Source: a virus. From it: 48,287 bases of DNA. The notes beneath the pieces were generated by a model. The model was not told the origin of the DNA, made no database searches, and saw only the letters and a list, made by a program, of their open reading frames with translations. Location: IMG/VR virus record IMGVR_UViG_3300032235_000614, positions 1 to 48,287 of that record. One strand, written 5' to 3'. Shown here in pieces: positions 9,501 to 21,600 of the stretch; within the stretch, counting starts at the first letter, position 1; every line of letters starts with the position of its first letter. Position numbers and translations under genes: made by a program.

Positions 9501-12500
9501 CTTGTTTGTCCAATTAATACTGTTCCGACTTGTAAATAACCCGAAAATCTACCTTGAGCTTCTTCTGCCAATGAAAATGTGTCAATATTTAATACTTTTG
9601 ATGACGGACTGTATGCTTCTGATAAAGATTCATTTTTAAAATATGGATTAACATTATAAGTTGCTGATGGATCTGAAAATGATCCAAATTTATGATTGGG
9701 GGCAGCAACTCTAAAAGTTATGATATTTTGTAAATTAAAAAATCCAAAAACAGTTTCTCCAACTATAAATGCAGAAGATGAACCATAATTTATTAAGTCA
9801 AGATCATTAGAAATTTCAACTAGTTTTGGAACAAAATCTACAGCACTATTTCCATCAAAAAATTGATAGAATCTAGTAAATGGTTTTAAATTAGTAACAG
9901 AGAATTCTGTGTTTCTAGATCTCATAAAGGTATCAAAAGATTCTGAAACAAAGGCGGTCTCTGTTGTTTCGGAAGTACTTGATGAAGATGATGTAAAAAC
10001 TTCATCGAAGGTATTGATAACTCTATCACTTAAAGTAGTAAATGTATCAGTTACTGATAAAGTTCTAGAACCATTTGAATTTGGTGTTAATGAAGTTCCT
10101 GTACTTCCTGTATTATCAATATTATTTGTAGTTACTCTTTCTGTAGTAATTCTACTTTCTAAATTAAGTGCATTATTATGTGTAAGAACTCTAGATGGTA
10201 ATTGAACTGTTCTAATCCATGTGTCTCTACTTGGATTTAATGCAACTTGTCCAACATATTCTACAACGTGGAATGGATTGACATTTTCAACACGTGTAGC
10301 AAAAGGTTGCTCAATCCAGTCTACCTGATTATACTTTAACGTTACAACTGGACCAGTTTTTTGAACTCTGGAATCTAATAATGGATAATTTGTCGATAAA
10401 TCTAAACTTGAAATAGATGTTTGTGAACTAGGGGCAAGTAAGTTCTTAATACTATTTCTTGAAATAAGAGGAGTTAATTGATTATTTGTGGGATTAACTT
10501 CACATAATGATGCATTTAAGTTAATTAAATTGCTATCTTTAAAGTCATCTACAAAGAATCCAGTTTTAAATCTATTAAATCCATCTGCATCTTGAATTTG
10601 TAAAGTCTGAGTGTTTAGTTCTAATAAAGAAAGTGATGTTACTCTTTCTAAATTCTCAACTCTATTTTCAATAGATCCAATATCTCTCATAGTATATCTT
10701 CTATTATCCGATAACTCTATTTGAGCATCTTTAGGATTATAAAGATATGGTGGTAAATAGATGGTTGCAATTTCCATCAAGTCATCAATTTTAACTGGAT
10801 CTTTTGGACTTACTGACGAAACTCCTTTTTCTAAAATAAATCCACCAAACTTATCAATATATAATTTATCTGTTCTTCCTAGATAATAATCATATCCCAT
10901 AATGAATCCTTCATTTGGTTTTATCATCACCTTTGGTGATGAACCAAAAGATCTAGAGGAAAAATCAAAAGGAGATGAAGTATTTCCAGTAAATGGTAAT
11001 ACTCTTGGTCTAAAATCTAGAGTATCCGATGCTCTAACTCTACCAAATCCAATTCTTGGTACATCTTTAGTGAATCGATCTTCACTATAACTAAGTGCAG
11101 TAAATACATCACCGTTATCATCTTGAGGTAGTGAATAGTAATCAAATACAACTAGTATTCTTCTTGATGGTTCACTTTCTCCTTTATTTCTAATTAATCT
11201 AGAATAGTCATAGTATTCTTCTCTTTGTCCCTTATCAATTCTAAAACTATTAGTAATATTTTTATAACTTCCTGGTGTTATACCTCTAATATTTGTAGAA
11301 ATATTAGATTCAGAAAAAGATACAACTTCATTATCTAAAAACTTATTAGAATTTAAATATACTATTTCTAAGTTATTAGAAGATCCTACAGGTTTTCTTA
11401 CGATCCTTGCAACGGATTTGCTAGTACTACCAGTTATATTTTCTCCAACAATAGCGTTTGAAAAAACATCAACACTGGAACTAAAAGTTAATTGATCAAA
11501 TGTCGGATCCGAAGTATTTAAAGATTCATATACTGAGATTATCTTTACTACATCTGGATAATTTAAAGATATTTCTTCGTCCTGAACGCGCAATCCATAA
11601 TATTGATTATAGTCTAATCCATCATTAATTGATGTACTAATACCAGTACCAGAAGTTTGATATTTTGAATATGGTACTGATATAATTTTACTACGCTCAT
11701 AAGTCTTTATTTTACTTTGTACTCCAGATTTAACAAAAGTTGCATTAATTAAACTAACTTGTTTATTGGAGATTCCATAAAAAGTAACTTGATTTGAAGA
11801 AACTCTAACTTCATCTGGAGAAAGAGGTTCAATCGTTCCATCAGAATAATGTATTGAATAGCGTTCTTCATCATATGCCTGAAAAACTGCTGTTGTCATT
11901 CCTGATGGTAAATTAAAATTAGCGGGAGATATTGTTAGTGTATTTCCCGTAACAGTTGGAGTGGTATTTGTTTGAGCATTAAATACTAAATTTGAACCAT
12001 CAAAATTTACACTTTTAACGTTTGAATTTGGAATCCTTGAGTATAGATATGATCTTTCTTGATTTCTAATTCTTGGTGTAATAATAGAGAATTTTGATGT
12101 AACTTGTGAAGTTGGTAATCCACCGTCACAAACATTAGAAATTGTGGTTATACCAGTTACTGTCATTGACAGACCATCTGAAGAAACTGAACTTACTCTA
12201 TTAAAAGTTTCAGTAGCAAATCCAGGTCTTGTATAACTTACAATTGAATTGGTAGTTATACCAGTGAATAACTTTCTTGCGGAAGTAACTTGACCGGTTG
12301 TAGATACTGTAATCTCATCAAAAGGACCAAATCCATAAGAATAATCTGGTTCTAATACTGTATCTGCATTAAATGCAGTTGAAAGACCTGTTTGATATAC
12401 TGATTTAATATCTCTTGGAGTATAGTTTTTAACGCTAGAAATTGTCCTTGTTAGAGATTCTGATCCATTTATTATAATTTGTTCACCAACAAAGAAAGAT

Positions 12501-14032
12501 CCCGAAACTTGTCTAAGTGTTATTTCTGATGTGCCACTTCCAGCAAAAACTACGTATCCAAAAGCACCACTACTCTTACCCTTAATGTAAGAAGTTGCTG
12601 GTAATTGGGCAGAAGATACTGTATTGTTTAGAGTTAGTTTGACATATGTTTGAATGTCAAAAACATATAAATCCCACTTACTTTCATTATTGCTATATGC
12701 CGCATCAGTTAAATTGAAAGTATATACTCTTGCATCTCCTATTTTTTCTCCACTAGGTGAATCATTTACATCCTTTCTTCTATTGTAAAAAGAGATTGAA
12801 TTTTTTTGAATTGGGCAACCACTTACGTTATTTACTCTTATCAAATTACCCATTTCAAATGGTATATTTTCATTAGAAATTGACTGAAAACTTCTTGGTT
12901 TTTCTACATCAATGATAGTTGTTCCAGTTTTTTCTACATCATATCCCCTTACATATGCTTTTCCTGGGGAAATTTTAACGCACATTAAATCTTCACTAGG
13001 AACATTTCCTTGATCCGTTTTTTCATTTGAAAAATATAGTCCATTATTTCCTATATTATCATTTAAACAATCATTTATATTAACATTAAAAGGATTTACT
13101 GAATAATTACCAGACTCATCATATGTTCGTTGTGCCAAATAATCCTTTATAATATTATAATCTGTTTTTGTCTCTAACTTTTGGACTGTTCCAAATCTTA
13201 CTCGCAACAGTTCAATGAAATTAGTGTCTGTATCATAGTCAGTTAAAAGTTTTTTAGTTAATGAAAGGTTAATTTTGAATCTATCAGCTCCAGGAGCTGC
13301 ATAATTTGTAAAACCTTTAGCATTATCATATAAACTAGAATCATCTTTAGATGTAATTATTTCCTCACTTACCTTTAGACCTACCCTATATGATGGTGTA
13401 TTTGTATAATAATCTAAAATAATAGTTTCTTTAGATATATTAACAAATGTTCCCCTTACAAAGTAAACACCATCGCCTATGGAAGCTGCAGAACCAATAG
13501 ATGTTGCATTAGAAGAAATTAAAGATGCAAATGCAGTTCCAGAATTTATTGTTGTATTACCATAAGTTATATTTTCGGTGCATGTTAATGATTCAGCATC
13601 CAAAAATGAAGTTGAAGTAAAGTCATCATTGGAATCCAAATACTTTACATATAATGTAACATATTCAACTTCATTATTATCAGGAAAAATTACTTTTTGG
13701 ACAATAGCGGTTACTCCAGATGCTTGTCCTGTAATTTTTTTACCAATAAATTTTTCAATATAATCAGAAATACTAATATTAAATGTTGTTGGATTTAATT
13801 TTACGGCATGGAATTGTGAATCATATACTATATTACCAGGTATTACAACAGATCCTTCTTTGAATATATGACTGCCAAAAGATTCAAGTTGATTTTGTAA
13901 TATTGATTGTATAGTATTTAATTCTCTAGCTTGAACTGGTCGTCCTGGGTTAAATAAGACTTTATAATAGTTTTTATTCGAATCAAAGTCATCAAAATAT
14001 GGACTTACATTAAGATTAGTTTTTTGTGCCAT
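6539..14032 (-). CDS. giant DUF4815-type structural protein in gp9/gp10 position (2497 aa)
   Basis: It starts MAQKTNLNVSPYFDDFDSNK followed by VLFNPGRPVQARELNTIQSI and LESFGSHIFKEGSVV, the N-terminal signature of DUF4815 tail/baseplate proteins. It lies where T4 has gp9 and gp10, so I infer a baseplate-periphery or fibre-attachment protein. From about residue 1630 an Asn/Ile/Thr repeat (INNITNITQNITRVTNVTN) looks like a trimeric coiled-coil linker and leads into DPLAQTFVVGGNVDAP and an adhesin-like beta domain. Around residues 1900-1970 there is a Gly-Tyr module (NPGNGYAVGDIVGIV), and near 2100 an IDNEI-type module (YLKINNEIIKYESV). It ends YYPRFKDLRSIALA. It is 3-4 times longer than T4 gp10 (602 aa). 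The neighbouring genes on both sides are only 3-6 bases away. Confidence 0.85.
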   Translation of the reverse strand: MAQKTNLNVSPYFDDFDSNKNYYKVLFNPGRPVQARELNTIQSILQNQLESFGSHIFKEGSVVIPGNIVYDSQFHAVKLNPTTFNISISDYIEKFIGKKITGQASGVTAIVQKVIFPDNNEVEYVTLYVKYLDSNDDFTSTSFLDAESLTCTENITYGNTTINSGTAFASLISSNATSIGSAASIGDGVYFVRGTFVNISKETIILDYYTNTPSYRVGLKVSEEIITSKDDSSLYDNAKGFTNYAAPGADRFKINLSLTKKLLTDYDTDTNFIELLRVRFGTVQKLETKTDYNIIKDYLAQRTYDESGNYSVNPFNVNINDCLNDNIGNNGLYFSNEKTDQGNVPSEDLMCVKISPGKAYVRGYDVEKTGTTIIDVEKPRSFQSISNENIPFEMGNLIRVNNVSGCPIQKNSISFYNRRKDVNDSPSGEKIGDARVYTFNLTDAAYSNNESKWDLYVFDIQTYVKLTLNNTVSSAQLPATSYIKGKSSGAFGYVVFAGSGTSEITLRQVSGSFFVGEQIIINGSESLTRTISSVKNYTPRDIKSVYQTGLSTAFNADTVLEPDYSYGFGPFDEITVSTTGQVTSARKLFTGITTNSIVSYTRPGFATETFNRVSSVSSDGLSMTVTGITTISNVCDGGLPTSQVTSKFSIITPRIRNQERSYLYSRIPNSNVKSVNFDGSNLVFNAQTNTTPTVTGNTLTISPANFNLPSGMTTAVFQAYDEERYSIHYSDGTIEPLSPDEVRVSSNQVTFYGISNKQVSLINATFVKSGVQSKIKTYERSKIISVPYSKYQTSGTGISTSINDGLDYNQYYGLRVQDEEISLNYPDVVKIISVYESLNTSDPTFDQLTFSSSVDVFSNAIVGENITGSTSKSVARIVRKPVGSSNNLEIVYLNSNKFLDNEVVSFSESNISTNIRGITPGSYKNITNSFRIDKGQREEYYDYSRLIRNKGESEPSRRILVVFDYYSLPQDDNGDVFTALSYSEDRFTKDVPRIGFGRVRASDTLDFRPRVLPFTGNTSSPFDFSSRSFGSSPKVMIKPNEGFIMGYDYYLGRTDKLYIDKFGGFILEKGVSSVSPKDPVKIDDLMEIATIYLPPYLYNPKDAQIELSDNRRYTMRDIGSIENRVENLERVTSLSLLELNTQTLQIQDADGFNRFKTGFFVDDFKDSNLINLNASLCEVNPTNNQLTPLISRNSIKNLLAPSSQTSISSLDLSTNYPLLDSRVQKTGPVVTLKYNQVDWIEQPFATRVENVNPFHVVEYVGQVALNPSRDTWIRTVQLPSRVLTHNNALNLESRITTERVTTNNIDNTGSTGTSLTPNSNGSRTLSVTDTFTTLSDRVINTFDEVFTSSSSSTSETTETAFVSESFDTFMRSRNTEFSVTNLKPFTRFYQFFDGNSAVDFVPKLVEISNDLDLINYGSSSAFIVGETVFGFFNLQNIITFRVAAPNHKFGSFSDPSATYNVNPYFKNESLSEAYSPSSKVLNIDTFSLAEEAQGRFSGYLQVGTVLIGQTSGAIAYVKDLRLVSDNYGDLIGTFFVRDPNTTPPPSVRIETGNKTFKITSSQTNEPPTLGSADISSAQSNYLSEGTVQLYQEIVRRVNVSATLTTTNTVRTRQISATRQSSTSQVNLPPEQINNITNITQNITRVTNVTNIIQQQAERLDPLAQTFVVGGNVDAPSVSNFTEDSNGVFLTAVDLYFAKKDSGNSPVTVQIRTVELGTPTLTIIGNPVTLRPDQVNISTDASVSTRFTFDYPIFLPPNLEYAVVILAPESVDYEVWIGEMGEKTVSTAILPDSESVVYSKQFAIGSLFKSQNGSIWSSNQYQDLKFKLYKAQFVNSSGVAFFYNPVLEKSNGYERRLINNPITSYPRRLTVGVTTITNSSLIDVLTPGRKISEDLKSYNYGYIVGTGSSVSSLGITTGGRNYVTDSSVSTYNIVGNGSGLTLNITATNGSVSSVSVLNPGNGYAVGDIVGIVTSTISSNTGENAKIAITGNNSSIDTLYLTNVQGNSFTDGARLTYYNNSGSVVSLATTYFRGNSLPYGDIYTGNIIKVDHFGHGMYAANNKLKISNVASNVKPVSLAAPLLIADSLINVSIADTTDFASFEGIPVSSLNPGYLKINNEIIKYESVNSGSITNITRGQDSTVAINHPFSSLIYKYEVNGVSLRRINTTHDIRDSNIDIDSYYVELDIDSSPNGPDRSSDGSVDGFASNAPRLGFNLESSVGGSESYATENIQYDTVIPFYEVISPGAATNVSAQIRTVRGTSVNGNETSFIDLGYEDVQIGRENKLSSVRIVCSEVNELEYLDSMPQNKSFTTAITLSTNNYNLSPMIFLDSTFTEFAVARLNNPIDDFISDNRVNSILADPHAAVYISNTVRLSQPSSSLKVILSAYRHSTSNFRVMYSLIKPDKPDNDQVFEFFPGYDNLTTDNNLDGYPDIVDVSKNSGLPDRYVQPSLENQFLEYQYTASGIGPFTGYTIKIVMYGTNQAYYPRFKDLRSIALA

Positions 14033-14035
14033 TTT

Positions 14036-15616
14036 TTAAAATTCCAGGATGATTTTAATGTCTTCTTTTTGCCTAAGATTTCTTGAAACTAAAGGTCTAT
14101 TATCGATGTAAATAATATCCCCTGATTCTTTATTTATCTCTGGATTTGCTAGTCCATTTGTAAATTCTACACCAAGGTTAATAATTTTATTGTTAACTAC
14201 AGTACTTACACCACTAAATCCAGAATCAACTGTTCCGTTAAATCCACTAGTAGTTGCTACTATAGTTCCACCGGTAGATGAAAATTCAATATTTGCATTT
14301 GCTTTTTGACTAATTGATATATAGTCAGTTTGATCATATAAGGAAGGATTAAAATATAAAGATCTATCTTTAAAGTACTTTAATACTTTTGTATCTGTAT
14401 CGTATGAAGCAACATAAGCAGTTGCTGCACTTGTTCCTACTGATTGTGTTATTTTTTCACCAACTGTTGGTAGAGTATCTGTATTTGATATTATTTTTGC
14501 AGAATACAGTCCAGAGTATTGATTATCTGAAAATATTTCTGTTGATATAAAGCGAGTTGGATTTTTAACTATACCAATTTGAGCAAATTTCGTATCTACT
14601 GGATAATCTTTAGTTGAATCATCAAACCTAGCATAAACTAGGATTTTATCTGCTCCTAATTCTCTATATAAATCAAATCCATGACCTCTAGAAGGTGGAA
14701 TTATGGGAATAAGTTTTGCTGGATATGGTATTGTATTTGCTGGTTGTAATGGACCTAAATCTACAATACCATAGGTGTAATTTTTTCCACCAGATGTAAC
14801 AATGGTATCTGTAATTTCTCCATTTTCATTAACATCGATGAATACTCTTCCACCACTTCCATTTCCTAAAATATCAACTTCACCAGAAATATAATTTTTT
14901 CCTGGATTTTCTATATAAATTTTCTTTATTTGATTTTCATTTATTGTAGAATCACCATTCTCTCTGACCGCAACTATTTGTGGGTTTGTTGATGTTTCCC
15001 AACTATTTGGTAAAGATATGTATTCTGTAGAATCAAATTTTACAATATCACTTGGTGCAATAGTAAAAAGATATTTCCATAGATATCCATCATCACTTTC
15101 ACCAGCTTTAGATGGTTCTAAATCTGTAAAAAGTGGTTCATCTTTTGATTGATTTCCACTAGTGTTAATTCCAGAAGAACCATTATCTATACAAATATAA
15201 ACTTGATACTGACTATTCATTACATAATAATTACTATCATATAGTCTGGATCTGTTTGTTATTGGGGTTTGATTTTGTATGCTATAATCATGGCGATACA
15301 TATCATATCTTGTACCTGCAGACCAATCTACCCTTTTAACAACTCTTCTAACATTTGATGTTGTTATTTTTTTACCAAATAAAGAAGTATCACCATAATG
15401 AGGTAAATAATTTAAATTATCTGTTGGGTTTGGAATAATAGCATCATTAGGATTTGGAATATCTAAACGATCCCAATTAGGATCCCTACCAAATCCGTTT
15501 ACTTGTGGATTTGGTAGTCCAACAAAAACATAATAAGAGTTTTCATTATTTTCTATAGAATTTATAAAGTTTGTGGCATTTAAAATTCTAAATTGATCTG
15601 TTACAAGAGCAGACAT
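14036..15616 (-). CDS. 8: baseplate wedge subunit, T4 gp8-like
   Basis: gp8 is a structural dimer of the baseplate wedge. The N-terminal region (MSALVTDQFRILNATNFINS, YYVFVGLPNP, LYDSNYYVMNSQYQVYICID, DDGYLWKYLFTIAPSDIVKF) is the conserved gp8 pattern. The product is 526 residues against 334 in T4. About residues 220-300 carry inserted repeat modules (IYIENPGKNYISGEVDI and TSGGKNYTYGIVDLGP) of the same kind as in gp14 and gp7. The C-terminus (SRNLRQKEDIKIILEF) closes as in other gp8 proteins. It has its own perfect late promoter 22 bases upstream and is separated from the DUF4815 gene by 3 bases. Confidence 0.9.
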   Translation of the reverse strand: MSALVTDQFRILNATNFINSIENNENSYYVFVGLPNPQVNGFGRDPNWDRLDIPNPNDAIIPNPTDNLNYLPHYGDTSLFGKKITTSNVRRVVKRVDWSAGTRYDMYRHDYSIQNQTPITNRSRLYDSNYYVMNSQYQVYICIDNGSSGINTSGNQSKDEPLFTDLEPSKAGESDDGYLWKYLFTIAPSDIVKFDSTEYISLPNSWETSTNPQIVAVRENGDSTINENQIKKIYIENPGKNYISGEVDILGNGSGGRVFIDVNENGEITDTIVTSGGKNYTYGIVDLGPLQPANTIPYPAKLIPIIPPSRGHGFDLYRELGADKILVYARFDDSTKDYPVDTKFAQIGIVKNPTRFISTEIFSDNQYSGLYSAKIISNTDTLPTVGEKITQSVGTSAATAYVASYDTDTKVLKYFKDRSLYFNPSLYDQTDYISISQKANANIEFSSTGGTIVATTSGFNGTVDSGFSGVSTVVNNKIINLGVEFTNGLANPEINKESGDIIYIDNRPLVSRNLRQKEDIKIILEF

Positions 15617-15637
15617 ATATCTACACGTTTTTTTCTC

Positions 15638-15645
15638 TATTTATA
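15638..15645 (-). promoter_or_regulatory. late promoter TATAAATA upstream of gp8
   Basis: Perfect match to the T4 late promoter consensus TATAAATA on the minus strand, with an ATG 22 bases downstream at 15616. The TAA inside it is the stop codon of the 4015-residue gene (TTA TAA ATA). Confidence 0.75.
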
Positions 15646-18600
15646 ATCCCTTAACACGCTTTTTAAGAGCACCTGTTTTTCTTAATCCATATCCCCTTCT
15701 TTCAATACTTGCAAAAGTAGTCAGACCAACATCCAAAGTTTTTCCAGTTACTGCTATAGAGATTGGTGATAATCCTCTAGAGAAAGATGAAAGTCTTCCC
15801 CATGAGAATTTACCTACAGGATAAGAATAAGAACCTGTAGTTGCAATCCCAACCAATGATGAAAATGATGAGACATTACATGTAATTATACCAAGAGCAG
15901 TGTCTATAGCATTAATATAGTAGATATTATCTAAGCATGTAGTTCCAATTCCAATAATTTGTGAATTAGTATTTCCAATAGAAATTATTCCATTACCAAC
16001 AGTTGTATTTGAAATATAAATTGGATATCCAACCTTTAGATCTGAATAAATTGATGGTGTTCTGTAAATTGTAAATCTAATCGCTTGAGAAGCACTTCCA
16101 ATTCCAGATGTTGCTGCAATTCCAGTAATTACTCCATCAAAACCTTCAACATCACCTACATTTGTAATAGTTTCAATATTTAATGGTGGAGATTTAACTA
16201 ATACCTGTGGGGGTGCAGTATATGTGTATCCAGATCCTGGATTTGTAATTGTATATCCTGCATAAGAAATTGATGTGTTTTCAATTAGCATAACTGCAGT
16301 AGCAGTAGATCCAATTCCTGATGAAATGGCAGAAGGTGGAGCAATTTTTACCAAAATAGATGATCCTGTATATCCATATCCTGGATTTGTAACAGTTAAG
16401 GCAGAAATTGTTCCCGCAGCAGAAACAGTAGCAGTTACTCCTGCAGAAATTGGTTCATAATCTTTATTTACAATTAAACAATCAAAAGTTTGTGTAGGAG
16501 ATTCATCTTCATAATTAAAGAAGTTTGCATTATCTAAGAAAATTTCAGAATCACTTGCTGAGAAATCCTTTATAATTCTTGCAAATGGATACACTTGCGA
16601 TTCTATAGAATCTCTAGATTTAGAAACTACAGTTTCATTAATAATTAAATCAGTTTTTTGTTTAGTCCAATATAGTGGTTTATAGTTAATTGGATCAATA
16701 CCTTCATCTGTGTAAATATTAGTTTCTAGTCTATCAGATCCAGTTATTTGATATATTACTCTAGTATTTTGATCATCTGTTAAATTTAAGTAATTATTAT
16801 TTTTAAATATCTGAACATCATCACCAATTTTAAGAGTTTCATCTACCTCAACTCTAATACTATCTTCATCTCTGGTTCCGACATAGAAGAAAATAGAAAT
16901 ATTATCATTTTCTTTTGGTGCAGTTGTAAATGCAAATGTTGTTCCTCCTGTAAATTCATAAGCAACTTTAGGTTCTTGTAAAATACCATTGATAAAAATC
17001 ATTAATAATGAGTCAAAATCAATTAATTGTGAATCTGGATCATCTGGATTAGATTCAAAACTCAATAATTCTGAATTGTAGAATAATGGGAAAGTTCTTC
17101 TATTTCCATCCTGGAATGGTTTGATAGAATCTATGTAATTCATCTCACCAAATAACCAAGAACCAAATGAATCATTAAATGTTTCTACAACGGTTAATTC
17201 AAATTTACTAATTGGTTGAGATAAACCAGAACCAGTCACTAATCCAACAGGAGTAATAACATCACCTCTTCTAAAATTATAACCATTTCTTGTTACTTTG
17301 AAAGAAGTTACTTCAAATAAAGTAGATCCAATTCCAGTTGTAGAACTTGCTCCAACTTCAACGTTTACTAAAAGACCAGTTCCACAATCAGTAGTTGCAC
17401 CAACACTCAATCTAGAAACTCCAACTACTGATAGATCTTCATAAGATGGTGAGGGTACAATTAAGGAAGGATTTACATATCCAGATCCTCCACCAACAAT
17501 GTTAAATGCTAAAGTTCCTCCTGCTCCAACTGTTGCAGTTATAGTTGCCGCAGTTCCTGTGTGATTTGGATCATAAACTCCAATTGTATTTCCTGTGGAT
17601 ATTGGATTTCTGTATCCAGATCCATAAGTACCTGTTGTACCAAATCCAACTATTGAACCACCTGGACCAACTATAACACTAACTGCAGCGCCAACAAGGG
17701 GTGCATAACCAAGACCAGGAGTAGAACCTAAAGAAACAATAATACCACCCCTTGGAAGTTGATTTTGATTATTATCACTCTGAGAAATAAACAGAGATCC
17801 ATTATTACTTGTGATACCAGTAAATACAATACTTGTAATTCCAACTGTAAAGTTTTCAACAAGTCTATAATTGCTGGTTGTTGGATTTTCTGTTGTTGGT
17901 GTTTGGAATATTCCATTAATAAACACTAATCCATTGCCAGCTGTTGTACCTAATCCAACAGTATTAATACCTTGAGAGGTCAGTATAAATGTTTGACCAA
18001 TTCCAGTAAATTCATCAGATATATCATCAAATACGGTATTTGATGTATAGTTTTTCCTTAAAAATACCCTACCAGAGAATGATGATCTTTCTCTTTTTAA
18101 GTTACTTTCATCCAAATCAACCAAATCAAATATATTTCCTCTTGGTGGATCTGTAAAGAAAATTTCATTTCCTTCAATATTATAAGATCCCTTATAAACT
18201 CTTACAGTAGTCAATCCAGTATGTGTAGTTGCAGAAGAACCAACAAATCCACGTGTAACTTGAACTAATGGTACATTTCCAGAAAAAGTTATTTTTCCAG
18301 TTGATGTTGTTCCCAATCCAACATTGGTAATTTTCATAAATTCATTATCTGCTTTTATGACATCTCCTGGATTTATTGAACTAATTCCACTTAGAGCAAA
18401 TATTGTTTGAGCAGCACCAACTTGATAACTTAAAGAATGATAAATTTTTGTCCATGCCAATGGATGTTGAGCAAGATTATTAACAGTAATGAAAGATCTT
18501 TCATTTTTCTTAGTCATCTCAAGTTCATGAGCATTTCCCTCTCCCACTGAAGTGAAAGTAACACCAACACCAGAAAGAGCATATTCTTTTCTAGTTGCTA

Positions 18601-21600
18601 GTTTAAATTGAGAATTGCTAATTTTTATTGGATAAACTATTGGTGGTAAAGTATTTGTAGTTATTCCCAAGTAATTTAAAGTACTTCCAATCCCTACTGA
18701 AATTTCATTTAATTCTAAAAATGTTGCTTTAGGTCTATAAGATAATTCTTCACCGGTGCTAAAGAAATGGTTTTCTATTGTAAAAATTCCCGTTTGTAAA
18801 TCTAAAACTTCAGTATCACCTGGATCAAATACTTTTTTGAATATTGGATAACCTTGATAATTTAAATCAAAATTAAGACGATTAGATCTTTCTGAATTTT
18901 GACCAAAATATCTGGCAATATTGTAAGATTCTGTAATAGGGGAATAGAATAATTTAAGAGGTATATTGAGTTGATCAAAATATGAATAGAAACTTTCATT
19001 AAATGCCAAAATCTGAATATTTCCAGTTATATTATTATCTGGATAAAATTTTAGAGCAAAAGTATTGCCTAGTAGAGCACCACCAAATGTTCCGATACCA
19101 GTTGTACTTCCTATTGAAAGGAATGGATATTGGGTAACATATACATCAGAGTTGTCTTGAAGTAATAAAACTTGGTGTATTGCGCTGGTTTGTCCATATG
19201 AAACTTTTACTAATGACTTCAAACTAGAAAATTTATTTCTTTCTAATGAAATAATTTCCGTACTACCTACAGACACTTTATAAGTTGATTCATATCTAGC
19301 AGTTCTTTCACTATTGTCTCTTTGATTTCTTGACTTAAATCTATATGTCCCTATACCTATTGCAGTTGTTCCAAAACCAACTACTTTGCTAGTAATATTA
19401 ACTCTAGATCCTACATTGTTAGTATAGTTTAAACTAAAAATACCATTAGATAAATTTGTTCCAAAAGATCCTATAAAATTACCACTACTACCATCACCAT
19501 CATCAAAATACATTTCAGTCATGTAACTATCTGTGCCATCATGAGAAGCATAGATTTCAACATAATTCATGCTATCTCTAACAGAATCAATTACTTCAAT
19601 GTTTGCATATAAACCACTGTATTTGTTTTGATTTAATGAAATAATTGATGTTGTAAGACCAGAACTTACATTTCTTCCATTTGCAATTAAATCAATAAAT
19701 CCAACACTTTGAGTGCTTATTCCAGTTAAATTAGTCGTATACTCACTTCTTAGTATTTTAATATTATAATCTGAATTGTATGGATCTATGGGATCAAATT
19801 TTAAATAAAATACATCAAATGAATCGATATATCCAGAAAAATCTCCAATTGTACCAACAACATCACTACTTAAACCAACTTTGTTAGATATTAAACCTTT
19901 TTGAAGGGTATAAGTATTTTTATCATCATTTATTACAACTACTTCAGATAATTGGAATTCAGTATTATCTGTTTTGTTTACTTGTATTAAAAATCTATTA
20001 TATCTTCTTTTAAGATTTAATGGTAAAATTATACTAGAAGTTTCCTGATTTTCATCATCTACACTAGAAAATAGTGGACTAATATCATCAATTTGTAAAA
20101 CTCTATTTGTTCTACATTCAACATAATCACTTAATTTTATATTTTTGAACTTAAGGACTTTAGTTTTTCCAGATACTGAATCAATGTCAATAACATTATC
20201 AAAATTATTGATAGTATCAACTCTCTTTTGTTCAATAAAATCACGAACAATTTCAACATTTGATGTCTGTGTAGATCCTATTCCAGATACTGCACTTTTC
20301 ACTATTTCGATATCTGCAAAATTCTTAAGACCAGTTGGGTGAATAATAGAATTTACATTTGTTGAAATTGTATCCCATTCTTTAGTGCTCTTAATAGTAT
20401 AAGATAAATTCTGGTAATAGTCGTTATCAGGTATTACTTGATTATCTTCATTTAACTTTCCAGTATCATTTGCCCAACCAATATCTTGCTCTTTTGAAAA
20501 ATCTATTTTAAATACACCATTAATATTTTTTGAGTTAATAATAGTAGCAATGTTGAATGAAGAAGATCCCCTTATTTTTTCACTAGGAGAAAGCTCATAA
20601 TTTCCAATTAACCTAATAATGTTTTCATTAGAATCAACAACAGTTAAATCTCTTTTCTCATAACCAGTTCCAATATCAGAATAAATTGTTTCTCCAACAA
20701 AGAATGGAATAAATTCTTGCTCTACTTCAAATTCTGGGTAGTTTGTCTTATTTACAAGAGTTGCATATGAATCTTGTGTAGTTTTTGCTACCCCGGTAGA
20801 TCCATATAGTGTGGGAATTTTAAATTCCAATTTAACTGGAATTAAATTTCTATTATAAGATATAATTTTGAAAAATTGATATCCATGATTTTCAGAATTA
20901 AAACCTAATCCCTCAGATAATGCATTAGTAATACCTTCTACAAAAACTTCATCTCCTACAGAAAATGGATCAGTTCCAAAACCAACAATTGGTGTAGTTA
21001 TAAAACATGTTACAACACCAGAAGATGAAGATTGTACTGTCTCAATATTAATTCCATTTGAGTTATTAATTGCTCTCAAAATAACATTTTTATTTGGAAG
21101 ACCCTTTGGTTTATTGCCTATTCTTACATAATTTATAGAAGAACCAAGTAAATTTGCTTCTAAGTAACCTGAATCTATCTTTTCACCAGTATCCGCATTT
21201 ACGATTACAATATCTGGTGATGAAAGATAATTTTTACCACCAGAAATAACATTAATATTTTTAATAGTATAAGAAGAATCAATTGAAGATTTTGATGAAA
21301 TTTTTGCAGTGGGTCTTAAAGTTTTATCTGAAGAATATTCATAACCCTCATTTAAAATTCTAATCTTATTTAATTTTCCTATAGAATTTGATTTTGGTAA
21401 GATATAAGCACCATTACCATTAGAAGAATTTATGTTTTTAAAAATTGGTAATTTTTTATACCCAGAACCAGATGAAATAGTTCTAACTTTAGAAATTCCA
21501 CCAGTTGCAGTTAATGAATTTGTTGTATAATTTAATGTATTACATTCATTTTGAGTATAAGTAAGTTTTTCTGGTATTTTGTTTAAAGAAATTTTAAAGG

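Noticed and set aside
9909-10205. 98-codon plus-strand ORF inside the DUF4815 gene
   Set aside because: It lies fully opposite a well-supported 2497-residue gene and has low-complexity Val/Ser/Leu composition expected from the reverse of a Ser/Thr-rich gene.
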